Assembly: GCA_031271375.1 (NCBI GenBank)
Contig: JAISVU010000048.1
Span: 1-13,835, forward strand
Source: Clostridiales bacterium
Lineage (GTDB): Bacteria > Bacillota > Clostridia > Lachnospirales > WRAX01
DNA: 13,835 nucleotides
Direction of reading: 5' to 3'
How positions within the stretch are numbered: position 1 is the stretch's first letter; each line of letters starts with the position of its first letter. Made by a program: the position numbers and the translations under genes. The notes beneath the pieces were generated by a model. It saw only the letters and a list, made by a program, of their open reading frames with translations, did no database searches and was not told the DNA's origin. Positions 1 to 7,551 of the stretch are shown here, one piece after another.

Positions 1-358
1 TAACGATACCGATTATTTCATCGCCAATATAAACCTCAAGGGCGTTGGGTCTGGAAATCCCCAGGATTATTGCGACAATAATAACGAACAGGACAAAAAA
101 ACCAACGCCCGCAACAGCCGCAATCTTCGTCCGCCTGTCAAGGCTTGTTATAAACCCAATAACCTTAGCGCCTATATTGCGTATCCCCGTTAGGATGGAT
201 ATAACGGCACTGAAAAAAACGGTCAGCAGGCTGTTTTTCAAGCTCCTGCTTCCCGTTTGCGCAGGGGAAGACCCGCGCCGCTTCGTTCCGCGCTCAGGTG
301 TGGGCCTTCTCGAAGCACCGGAAGCGCGGCTGTTATGTGGGTTCATCCTTCCAGACAT
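1..358 (-). CDS. Membrane-anchored extracytoplasmic protein, N-terminal part (possible M23/G5-type wall peptidase)
   Basis: The reading frame enters from position 358 and leaves the window at base 1, so only the first 119 codons are visible. The ATG at 358 has a GGAGG seven bases upstream; a second in-frame ATG at 346 lacks one. The first 70 or so residues are basic and Ser/Arg/Pro-rich. A hydrophobic span follows near residues 79-101 (KIAAVAGVGFFVLFVIIVAI), then SRPNALEVYIGDEIIGIV. This gives a single-pass protein with a short cytoplasmic side and an outside C-terminal domain. The 'ALEVYIGDEIIG' style just after the anchor resembles clostridial M23 endopeptidases carrying G5/LysM domains, but the catalytic part is not in the window, so this is inference. 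It starts 16 bases after the stop of the 665-aa SLH gene and is probably cotranscribed with it. Confidence 0.6.
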   Translation of the reverse strand, partial: MSGRMNPHNSRASGASRRPTPERGTKRRGSSPAQTGSRSLKNSLLTVFFSAVISILTGIRNIGAKVIGFITSLDRRTKIAAVAGVGFFVLFVIIVAIILGISRPNALEVYIGDEIIGIV

Positions 359-374
359 TCCGCCGCCTCCGTTA

Positions 375-2372
375 TTAGGGTGCGAGTACGGTTATCTCCG
401 TTATATGGGGCACACTGTTTACCGTGCTATAAACGGCGCGTACAGACATGCCGGTACGTAAATCGCCCAGCGTCATCCTTAGCCCGGTGTTGCCGTTTAT
501 CACCACGGTATTGCTGTCATATGACACAGTCCGATAAGACTGGGTCATACTGTCTTGAATCGCCAAACCGCTGCTTGTGATATGTCTGATATGCCCCGTC
601 ATCACTTCCGCAGGCCCGCCGGAAAGAACCAAGACATTCTCGACCTCCTGGCTGTCCAATCCCAATCGAACCTGATAGCCAATGCGCAGCGAATACGGGT
701 CTACATCGACGCCGGGAACGATGGGATATGCCTTTTCCACTCCCAGCGCGTCTACCGCGGTTATTTCGGAAAACCCTTCCTCAATATGAATCTTCGTTAT
801 CGTGACATCGGCAAAATTGCGGCTGCCTGTCGCCCCGATGGAAATAATCTTGTCATACTCGGCGGAAATCTCGGCAGTATCGCCCACCTTGATATCGGAC
901 CATTTAGGAATTCCAGGGAACCCTGTCCGCGTAACGATCGTCTCGGCGGTTGTCACCAGCTCATGCGTTCTGTCGTTCGCGTCCTTAACGGCGATAACGC
1001 CCATCCCGGTGGATTCCACAGCCCTTTTTGAAAGTACGGTTCCGACTATGTTACGGTATTTTTCCTCTAAATAGACAGTATAAGCGGTGCTTCCCGCGAT
1101 CGTCAGCTTCACCATATCGCCTTCGGTGATGTCGGTATAATCGGTATTAACGACGCCCCGGGTAATGGGGCAGTTCGGGTCGATAATAAAGGTGCGTGTT
1201 TCAGTGTACACCTCGCTCTTTGAATTTATCAGCTTAACCAATACGTCCAGATAATGGTCTGATCCAACGGTCCTCACGCTCTTTACCGTGCCTTCAATCA
1301 CAGCCAATTCAAGTAGCGAGCTGTCTATGTAATTCAAATTGGGGATGGAACCGCCGGACGGATTCTGCGTAACGGCCTGACCTTGCTGCCCGCCGGAAGC
1401 GCTGACAGCGACGATGTCGGATATCTCGTTATTCAAAAGAACCGCGGCGGCGTCCATTCCCGCCTGAAGGCCGCTGAAGCTGTTTGCTTGCCCGTTAATC
1501 GCTATGGCCGCGTTATTTAAGACGGGGAAGAGTTTCTTTTCCCCCGACACCAGATTCTGTATTTCTACGGCCTTGAATGATGCGTGAACCTGAACGATAC
1601 GGCCTGAAAAAGTACCGTATGTGGCGGAGCCCTGTGTGTTACCTCCGTTATAATTCGAGCCGCTCACGGGGGTTACTAAAGCCAGCATCTTGTCTGCCAT
1701 AACGGCCATCGCCGCCCTATTAACCGACTCCTTTGGATAGAAATACCCGTCGGAACCCGAAACAATTCCAATGTGCCTCATGTAGTAAACATATGGTTTA
1801 AGACTGCTGTCGATATTGCCGTCGTCGGTGAACAAATCGGTAGGAACGAAGGAATGCGCGACATCGTCCGCCTGCAGGAGCCTTGCGAAGAATACGCATA
1901 TCTGGGCGCGGGAGAGGGCGTAGTAACGCTCGGCGCCGTCCATTATCACTACAAACCCCTCAAGGTCAAGGTCTATAAAAACGCCCAGTTCCAATAAGAA
2001 CGCGATTTCTTTATCATAATCATGCTGCCATCTGGATAGGTTTGCGGAGAATTGCTGTATTAACGGAAAATGTTTATCGTAGCAATATTGATAAAACGTA
2101 GCGTCTTCCTGGTTTGTGCTGGAGGCGTCGTATCCTCCCAGGCGGGCGAGTATGCGCGCGGTGTCGAACATACTTAACATGCCGTTTATATCGAACTCCG
2201 TCACGGTAATGCCGGACATTATCCCCATGTTAGTAACTTTGTCTATCGACGCATAAGCCCAGTGACTGGCAGGTACGTCGTCCGGGAAGGTATAGGCGGC
2301 AACCGCCTGCCCCATCATGGTCGCCGCCAGCAGCCCAGCGATTAGCGCCGCCGTCTTCTTTGCTATGTTCAT
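375..2372 (-). CDS. S-layer homology domain protein with C-terminal beta-repeat modules (665 aa)
   Basis: Secreted cell-surface protein expected to bind wall polymers through its SLH domains. A signal peptide covers residues 1-26 (Lys-rich start, hydrophobic core, cleavage near AVAAY). Three SLH-like segments follow: residues 28-80 with the FPDDVPASHWAY signature, about 110-168, and about 178-233 with the SLH ending FYPKESVNRAAMAVMADKML. The second is poorly conserved. A Gly/Asn/Ser linker leads at about residue 253 into four or five beta-strand-rich modules of roughly 70-90 residues, each with the pattern 'G.v..v....i.v....' then 'd...l..Gd.v.l'. This architecture is common in clostridial surface proteins of unknown detailed role. 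The ATG has a GGGAGG seven bases upstream, and a promoter sits at 2407-2435. It is paralogous in plan to the 1005-aa protein at 4442-7459. Confidence 0.85.
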   Translation of the reverse strand: MNIAKKTAALIAGLLAATMMGQAVAAYTFPDDVPASHWAYASIDKVTNMGIMSGITVTEFDINGMLSMFDTARILARLGGYDASSTNQEDATFYQYCYDKHFPLIQQFSANLSRWQHDYDKEIAFLLELGVFIDLDLEGFVVIMDGAERYYALSRAQICVFFARLLQADDVAHSFVPTDLFTDDGNIDSSLKPYVYYMRHIGIVSGSDGYFYPKESVNRAAMAVMADKMLALVTPVSGSNYNGGNTQGSATYGTFSGRIVQVHASFKAVEIQNLVSGEKKLFPVLNNAAIAINGQANSFSGLQAGMDAAAVLLNNEISDIVAVSASGGQQGQAVTQNPSGGSIPNLNYIDSSLLELAVIEGTVKSVRTVGSDHYLDVLVKLINSKSEVYTETRTFIIDPNCPITRGVVNTDYTDITEGDMVKLTIAGSTAYTVYLEEKYRNIVGTVLSKRAVESTGMGVIAVKDANDRTHELVTTAETIVTRTGFPGIPKWSDIKVGDTAEISAEYDKIISIGATGSRNFADVTITKIHIEEGFSEITAVDALGVEKAYPIVPGVDVDPYSLRIGYQVRLGLDSQEVENVLVLSGGPAEVMTGHIRHITSSGLAIQDSMTQSYRTVSYDSNTVVINGNTGLRMTLGDLRTGMSVRAVYSTVNSVPHITEITVLAP

Positions 2373-2406
2373 TAAGTAGCCTCCCGTTTATTTGAATTCT
2401 TTGTCT

Positions 2407-2435
2407 ATTTTAAAGGATATCCGTCGATAAATCAA
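2407..2435 (-). promoter_or_regulatory. Predicted sigma-A promoter of the 665-aa SLH gene
   Basis: Read on the minus strand, TTGATT (2435-2430) and TAAAAT (2412-2407) are separated by 17 bases. The -10 box matches five of six consensus positions and the -35 four of six. The start point would fall near 2400, giving a leader of about 28 bases that contains GGGAGG. The promoter lies in the 66-base gap after the stop of the 547-aa gene. The 665-aa gene can therefore be made separately from, or together with, the genes upstream. Confidence 0.55.
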
Positions 2436-2438
2436 GCA

Positions 2439-4082
2439 TTAATTCGCAAAATGTACAATATGCTCCGTATAATCCCGTTTTAAGTCCGTTCTCATGTATT
2501 CAATCATGCGGTTTATCAGCGCGGCTCCAAAGGCTTTTGTAATTTGCTGCTGCGGGCCTATGTTCCCGTTTTCGTCCGGGCCGAAGATTCCCATGCGCGT
2601 CGCGGCGTACATCGCTTGCTTTGCCCAACCGCTTATCACGTCGTCGTCGGCGAAGCGTGTCATATTCGTAGGATCAAGGCCCAGGTCGAGCAGGCCGATG
2701 GATTGAACAATCGTATGAATGGCTTCCTCCAGCGTCACCAGGTCGTCTGGATTGAAGTTGCTGCTGCCCTTCCCCTGCGCTATGCCCGCCCTGTAAGCCG
2801 CCATAATGTGCTGGTAATCGGGCCGTTCCATTCCCACATCCGGGAATGTAATCTCCCCGACAAAGACGCGCCTGTTACGCGATGCGGGCAGCGGCTCAAG
2901 CGTGAGCCTTAACGCTTTCGCCAGCGCGACAATAAACTGCGAACGCGTCATAGCCTGGTCGGGCTGGAACATAACCGGATTCCCGTCCAGCACTCCCAGC
3001 GCGAACAGGCGGCGTATATCCTCCTGCGCCCAGTGGCCGTCCAGAAACGAAACATTCTGCGGGTACAGATTCTCGAAAACGCTGATTGTCTCTATATTCG
3101 CCTGCCCGTATACCGGCGTGCCATAAAAAAGCTGCGGCAGGTCATATATATCGTAAGCGAGGCCGCTCTCCACCTGAAGAACCTCTTGAAGGTTCCCAGG
3201 GAAGCTGATAGCCTGGGGCTCGTTATCCTTGTACCTCAGGGTTTTATAGGCGGAGATGCTGGGCCGCACTTCATATGATAGCTGCCACCCGGCGGAGTTC
3301 ATAACCCTGGTGCTGATTCTATGACCCTCGGCTTTGGACCAGGGGCTCTCATAACGGTAATACTCGCCATTGCGCGTGAGGGTGGTCATTGCCGGCCCCG
3401 CATTATCTTCCTGTCCGTCTTCATCTCCCTGTCCGTCTCCATCTTCTTGCCCGCCTCCATCTTCCTGTCCGTCTCCATCTTCCTGCCCCGCCTGCGTAAG
3501 ATAAACCGCGAGCATAGACTGGGAACCGGACACATAGTTTACCCCGGCTTTGATATCTTCTATCGCCGTAACCTCGAAGTATGACTGCGCAGGGTCTAAA
3601 TCATAGGTGTTACCGTCCGCGACAATCGTTTCATTCCAAGCCGTTACCGCGTAATTATAAACGATCTGTTTTTTGTTGTCGGGCTTTCTCATCCAGGTTA
3701 CATTGAAGACGATATCGCGGTCTATCGTAATGTCCTCAGTTGTGGCGGCAGACTCCTCTACCAAGTAACTCTCCGTATAGATTCCGGAATCCTGGCCTTC
3801 GACGACGCCTCCGCCCCTGGTAACGGTCATCTGCCCCACAAACTCCTTAGGGACGCCGTTTATAAAGACTACTTCTTTATACTCGCCAGTTTCGGGCTCC
3901 GGCCTGGTTTGCCTGCCCGCGTTGGCGGTGATGATTTCCGTCGCTTTGGGCAGGCGGGTTCCGCTGGTTATGCCGCCCCAAAAACCCAGCTCGCTCGGGT
4001 AGGCCATTGCCGAAGTCCCCATCGCCAAGAGAGAGATAACAAAAACAACAGTCGTTATTACGCACGTTAATATTTTTCTCAT
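2439..4082 (-). CDS. Secreted protein with C-terminal SLH domains and acidic repeat linker (547 aa)
   Basis: Surface protein whose wall anchor is at the C-terminus, unlike the two flanking SLH proteins. Residues 1-27 form a signal peptide (MRKILTCVITTVVFVISLLA, cleavage near SAMAY). Residues 28-198 form a unique, probably beta-rich domain. Residues 199-227 are a low-complexity acidic linker of GQEDGD units. Residues 228-340 form a second unique domain. Three SLH segments follow: about 344-394 (SFLDGHWAQEDIRRLFALGV, then MTRSQFIVALAKAL), about 412-465 and about 475-532. The ATG at 4082 is preferred because AAGGTG lies six bases upstream. An in-frame GTG at 4091 overlaps that same ribosome binding site and is less likely. 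The gene follows the DUF2442 stop by 11 bases, so the two are probably cotranscribed. Confidence 0.82.
   Translation of the reverse strand: MRKILTCVITTVVFVISLLAMGTSAMAYPSELGFWGGITSGTRLPKATEIITANAGRQTRPEPETGEYKEVVFINGVPKEFVGQMTVTRGGGVVEGQDSGIYTESYLVEESAATTEDITIDRDIVFNVTWMRKPDNKKQIVYNYAVTAWNETIVADGNTYDLDPAQSYFEVTAIEDIKAGVNYVSGSQSMLAVYLTQAGQEDGDGQEDGGGQEDGDGQGDEDGQEDNAGPAMTTLTRNGEYYRYESPWSKAEGHRISTRVMNSAGWQLSYEVRPSISAYKTLRYKDNEPQAISFPGNLQEVLQVESGLAYDIYDLPQLFYGTPVYGQANIETISVFENLYPQNVSFLDGHWAQEDIRRLFALGVLDGNPVMFQPDQAMTRSQFIVALAKALRLTLEPLPASRNRRVFVGEITFPDVGMERPDYQHIMAAYRAGIAQGKGSSNFNPDDLVTLEEAIHTIVQSIGLLDLGLDPTNMTRFADDDVISGWAKQAMYAATRMGIFGPDENGNIGPQQQITKAFGAALINRMIEYMRTDLKRDYTEHIVHFAN
3405..3489 (-). 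repeat. 18-bp in-frame tandem repeat encoding GQEDGD units
   Basis: Four full 18-base units (3405-3476) plus a 13-base partial copy lie in the coding region of the 547-aa SLH protein. The plus-strand unit is close to ATCTTCCTGTCCGTCTCC, and copies differ at one to three bases. Because the period is a multiple of three, copy-number change would lengthen or shorten the acidic linker without a frameshift. This is the layout of a slippage-prone variable-number repeat. Confidence 0.85.
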
Positions 4083-4093
4083 AACACGCACCT

Positions 4094-4399
4094 TTATTCT
4101 GGTATATTTTTAAACAGCCACGACGGTTCGTCCACAGTCGGGCATTCCTCGTATAAAACGATAGGATCAAGGTCTAAGCAGGTCGCAGGGTCATAACTCA
4201 TATCCGGCGTCCAGGCCAATGTGTTGTTCAGTACGGTGCAGGCGTCAAAGAACAGGTTGTTCTCGGCCAGCTGCCGGAACAGGCCCTTTGTCACCAGCTC
4301 GGACGCGTCGTAGAGTTTTATCCTTCCGTCGTCAAAATAGAGATATACTCTATAATCCTCCGTGGGAATAACCTGATAGATTTCGGGATAGTATTCCAT
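4094..4399 (-). CDS. DUF2442 domain protein (101 aa)
   Basis: Small soluble protein with no signal peptide or membrane segment. The start MEYYPEIYQVIPTEDYRVYL, then 'yFDDGrIKLYDASELV.KGLF..L', and a later 'LAW.PD...DP.TCLDLDPIVLYEE' are the family pattern of DUF2442, whose biochemical role is unknown. Members are typically 80-110 residues, so this one is full length. The ATG has GAGGTG eight bases upstream. It sits 42 bases after the 1005-aa SLH gene and 11 bases before the start of the 547-aa SLH gene, so it is embedded in the S-layer transcription unit. DUF2442 genes are sometimes paired with DUF4160 in toxin-antitoxin-like loci; no such partner is seen here. Confidence 0.8.
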   Translation of the reverse strand: MEYYPEIYQVIPTEDYRVYLYFDDGRIKLYDASELVTKGLFRQLAENNLFFDACTVLNNTLAWTPDMSYDPATCLDLDPIVLYEECPTVDEPSWLFKNIPE

Positions 4400-4441
4400 A
4401 TGCTAAACACCTCTTATTTCAGGCATAAGCGCTCCTTGCCC

Positions 4442-7400
4442 TTAATTCTCAACCCTTATTATATACCCGTTAATCTCTTCCGTATCCGGGGTGATAGACT
4501 CATCATCGAGATCCTCTATCATAACAAGCAGCCCGTCGCCGATACTCAAATCCGACGACGTTACGATCGCTTTATTCTTGCCGATCAGCGTATTTTCATG
4601 GATATTGATTTGTAATGTGTTATTCGTGTTTGAAACAGCGCTCCATATGCCCGTCGCGTTATCCAAGTACATAGCGTCTTTAATAGATACAACGCTGTCG
4701 CTCGCCTCGTATACCGTTCCCCGCACCGCGCCTATGCAGAACGGAGCCTCCACAACAAAGGCGGCCCTGCTGCCGTCGCCTACGATATAATAATAGTTCT
4801 CCAGCGCCGTATCTTCCGTATAGGGGATAAACGTAGCGGGATCCACGTATCCGGCTTCGTTAAGGAAGATCGTGTTATAGTCAATTTCAAAGACGCGCTC
4901 AACGGGCGTATAGTTCCAATCCGTGCCGCGCAGCACGCTCATTCCCCGGACGCTGAAACTATTCCCCTCGTCGATAGAGAGCACCCTGCCTCTTGCGAAC
5001 ATCAGCAGCGACGTGTCCGGCATGTCCGAGATATCCACGACAGCGGCCCTGCCCGCGCCGTTCATTACTACCCTGGCATAGTCCGACGGATATACGTCCC
5101 TGCCCCCGACCAAACGGCCGTTACGCACCACAATCGTTCCGTCGTCGGTGGCTATGCCGCCCGGCTGTGATAGGAGCTCGAAATAACCCGCGCCGGAGGC
5201 CGACACCACCGTGTCCGGGTCCAGCACCATATCCCTGCTTTCCCGGAAGCTGACCACCTTTACCCGGTCGCCCAGGTAGCTGTTTTCCAAACCCACATAC
5301 ACCGTGGCGTCGGAGCGTCTGAACCGCTTAATCGCATCGTCCTTCGAAATCCGCGTTCCGTTGTCGTAATACTCTATATCGGAACCCGAAAGGTCGAACC
5401 CCGAAATGTTATTATAATCAGTCCATCCCGTCTTTGCAAGGGTTTGGGCGTTTGATACATATAATTTAAACTGAACGGGGTCCACGTCGGAGAGGTTGCC
5501 TTTCACGATCTGGCTTATATAGCGTTCGGGCCCCTCAATCAACAGCTCCTTCACCGTCTCGGACACCCTGCCCGGCGCGATAATCGCCTCGTTGACCAGG
5601 AGCTTCACCCAGTCCCCCACATGCAGGTTATACATACTGGAAGGCCTGCCGTCCTTCATTACATATATCTGGTTCGCGACGCTGAACCAGGCCGTCGCGT
5701 GGTTTTCATACTCCACCATGATCTCGGTGTAATCCGATTCGCTGACGATGGACAGCACTTTCCCGTGCCGCATCGTATAGTTAGTCACCGCCGAGATAGT
5801 GGTAATCACTTCGGGCTGCTCCGGGTCCGTCCTATAAAACACCAAGTCCCCGGGCTCGATATTGCTTATCGTTGAAGTCCTGGGATTATAACCGAAATAA
5901 GGGAACACCTGGGCTATATAACCCACGCCTTCGCTGGTGTCGTAGTATTCGCGTTTCTGTACCTCCATCTCGTTCTCGTAATACCGTTTGGGTACCACGA
6001 CGCCGCTGTGGTCAAGAATCGTGAGGTACCCGAAAGCCGGGTCGTTCTCCAGCACGACGCCTCCGCCCTCGGAGACGATCACAGGCTCGCCAATATAGCG
6101 GCACTCAATAGCGATGTTTCCCACAAGCAGGATCGAAACCATACTGCCTATCGGCAGCCCAGACGCGGCCACCGGTCGGCTGTCCAGCGCAAGGCCCTCC
6201 ATTATCAGGTAATCCACGTTGTTTTCAATATACGCCATGCCCCTTACGAAGGTGTAGGTGTGCGGGTTCCCGTCAATCTCCCTCAGGGTTATAGAATTGG
6301 TGAGAAAATCCACCGCGTCAAGAACGCCTTGAATCTCCAGCGGCTGCGCCGCGCCAAGAACCTCAACGTAAAGAACCGTATCGGTTCCGCCGTCCGCCAG
6401 ATACTCGACGACGTCCCCTTCCTCAAGAGACGGGAGGCCGCTTACCGCGCCACCCCTAAACACTACGGCGTCATAGCTCTCTATCTGGCCCGCCGGGTTC
6501 ACGGAGGCGCTGTACTCAAAAACGTCCTTTTCCCCGTCGTCGGTACGGATCATAATAGTCCGGGCGACGGAATAATCCGTCGTCGCCAGCCCAACGCCGT
6601 CCAGCAGTCCCGCAACGACGCCGGATTTTTTCTGAATACCCATTATGATATAATAAATGTCGTTCATGTTTCGCATAATCTGAGACAGCGCAGCCCGGCT
6701 AAGACCCTCCTTAGGGCTGAAGCGGCCCATATTGCCCGCCATAATGTTATTCGCGAGCATAGCCTCGGCAGCGAGCAGGTAGCTGGGGTTAATGTCCGCC
6801 CAGTCCTCGAAGAGATAGAGGCTCTGTACGGACTCCGGGTTCTCCCACAGCGTGTCTTCAACCGTCAGAAGAGCCGCGTATATCCAATACGCGACTTCCT
6901 CCCGCGTGGCCGCGGCGTTGCGCTCGAACATTATATCGGGCAGCACGAACGCCTCGGCGGCGGCGTCCCCTTCCGCGTTGCGGATAAGCTGGCGCTGTTC
7001 CTCCTCGTACATCGCATCCGTGAAGTCCTGGCGCGATATAATGTCTTCCCCCGAGGCGAGGTCTAAATAAGCCAGCTCCACCAGCGTGTCCGTCGCGACG
7101 CCCGGCGGCAGCTGCACCGACAAACCGCCGGCCTGAAGCAGCGCTTCCCTCTCAAAACCCAGCGCTCGCATTATATGCGCTATCGCTTCGCCTTTCGTAA
7201 CAAGGCGGTCGGGGTAGAAGTTTTGCTCAAAGCCTTTTATCAAATCCAGCGCGCTGTTCCTAGCCACGGATTCCATCGCCCACCCATAGTCCGCCATGTC
7301 GGAAAAGTTCAGGTTCAGCTGCATCGCGGCGGCTTCGAGACGCCCGGCGTAGGTGTTCATCGCGACGTCCTTTTCAATATATTCATCCGTGAAAGCCCGG

Positions 7401-7459
7401 ACACCGGTCCCGGGCACGATCAGCAGTAACGCCAGCAGAAAAGCTGTAAACTTTTTCAT
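4442..7459 (-). CDS. Large S-layer homology domain protein (1005 aa)
   Basis: Secreted surface protein. A signal peptide covers residues 1-22 (MKKFTAFLLALLLIVPGTGV, then RA/F). Three SLH-like segments follow: about 51-106 (SDMADYGWAMESVARNSALD, FYPDRLVTKGEAIAHIMRAL), about 125-200 (ATREEVAYWIYAAL) and about 218-272 (FSPKEGLSRAALSQIMRNMN). From about 275 to the end are many beta-strand-rich modules, each with an alternating-hydrophobic stretch followed by 'l..GD.v..l', as in the 665-aa protein but in more copies. The start is placed at the ATG at 7459: it has AAAGGTG upstream and begins exactly at the signal peptide. A longer in-frame ATG at 7519 lies upstream of the -35 box of the promoter at 7487-7516 and so would not be transcribed from it. 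It heads an envelope block with DUF2442 and two more SLH genes. Confidence 0.87.
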   Translation of the reverse strand: MKKFTAFLLALLLIVPGTGVRAFTDEYIEKDVAMNTYAGRLEAAAMQLNLNFSDMADYGWAMESVARNSALDLIKGFEQNFYPDRLVTKGEAIAHIMRALGFEREALLQAGGLSVQLPPGVATDTLVELAYLDLASGEDIISRQDFTDAMYEEEQRQLIRNAEGDAAAEAFVLPDIMFERNAAATREEVAYWIYAALLTVEDTLWENPESVQSLYLFEDWADINPSYLLAAEAMLANNIMAGNMGRFSPKEGLSRAALSQIMRNMNDIYYIIMGIQKKSGVVAGLLDGVGLATTDYSVARTIMIRTDDGEKDVFEYSASVNPAGQIESYDAVVFRGGAVSGLPSLEEGDVVEYLADGGTDTVLYVEVLGAAQPLEIQGVLDAVDFLTNSITLREIDGNPHTYTFVRGMAYIENNVDYLIMEGLALDSRPVAASGLPIGSMVSILLVGNIAIECRYIGEPVIVSEGGGVVLENDPAFGYLTILDHSGVVVPKRYYENEMEVQKREYYDTSEGVGYIAQVFPYFGYNPRTSTISNIEPGDLVFYRTDPEQPEVITTISAVTNYTMRHGKVLSIVSESDYTEIMVEYENHATAWFSVANQIYVMKDGRPSSMYNLHVGDWVKLLVNEAIIAPGRVSETVKELLIEGPERYISQIVKGNLSDVDPVQFKLYVSNAQTLAKTGWTDYNNISGFDLSGSDIEYYDNGTRISKDDAIKRFRRSDATVYVGLENSYLGDRVKVVSFRESRDMVLDPDTVVSASGAGYFELLSQPGGIATDDGTIVVRNGRLVGGRDVYPSDYARVVMNGAGRAAVVDISDMPDTSLLMFARGRVLSIDEGNSFSVRGMSVLRGTDWNYTPVERVFEIDYNTIFLNEAGYVDPATFIPYTEDTALENYYYIVGDGSRAAFVVEAPFCIGAVRGTVYEASDSVVSIKDAMYLDNATGIWSAVSNTNNTLQINIHENTLIGKNKAIVTSSDLSIGDGLLVMIEDLDDESITPDTEEINGYIIRVEN

Positions 7460-7486
7460 TCGCTCACCTTTGTATTCGTTTGTGTC

Positions 7487-7516
7487 AGTATAGCATAAAA
7501 GTCTCTTAAACGTCAA
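7487..7516 (-). promoter_or_regulatory. Extended -10 promoter of the 1005-aa SLH gene
   Basis: On the minus strand, TTGACG (7516-7511) and TATACT (7492-7487) are separated by 18 bases, and TGC directly precedes TATACT, making an extended -10. The start point would fall near 7480, leaving about 20 bases of leader with the AAAGGTG ribosome binding site. This supports 7459 as the start codon and makes the SLH block a transcription unit separate from the Pr6Pr gene. Confidence 0.7.
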
Positions 7517-7551
7517 CATCCTTGCTATCTTGCGTTAATATCAACATCCTT
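7513..7551. repeat. 11-bp direct repeat around the SLH promoter
   Basis: TCAACATCCTT occurs at 7513-7523 and again at 7541-7551, a 28-base spacing. On the minus strand the repeat reads AAGGATGTTGA. The lower copy supplies most of the -35 box; the upper copy lies in the last codons of the Pr6Pr gene. Direct repeats at a -35 box can be binding sites for an activator or repressor; here that is inference only. Confidence 0.5.

Noticed and set aside
3405..3489. CRISPR array
   Set aside because: The repeated units are contiguous 18-mers in frame within a coding region, with no spacers.
6008..7066. Long plus-strand open frame of 352 codons
   Set aside because: It lies fully opposite the SLH region of the 1005-aa gene, has no family resemblance and is rich in Arg/His, as expected for a reverse-strand shadow of GC-rich coding sequence.
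7460..7519. Twenty-codon N-terminal extension of the 1005-aa SLH protein
   Set aside because: The ATG at 7519 is upstream of the -35 box of the promoter, and the extension would bury the signal peptide; the ATG at 7459 has a ribosome binding site.
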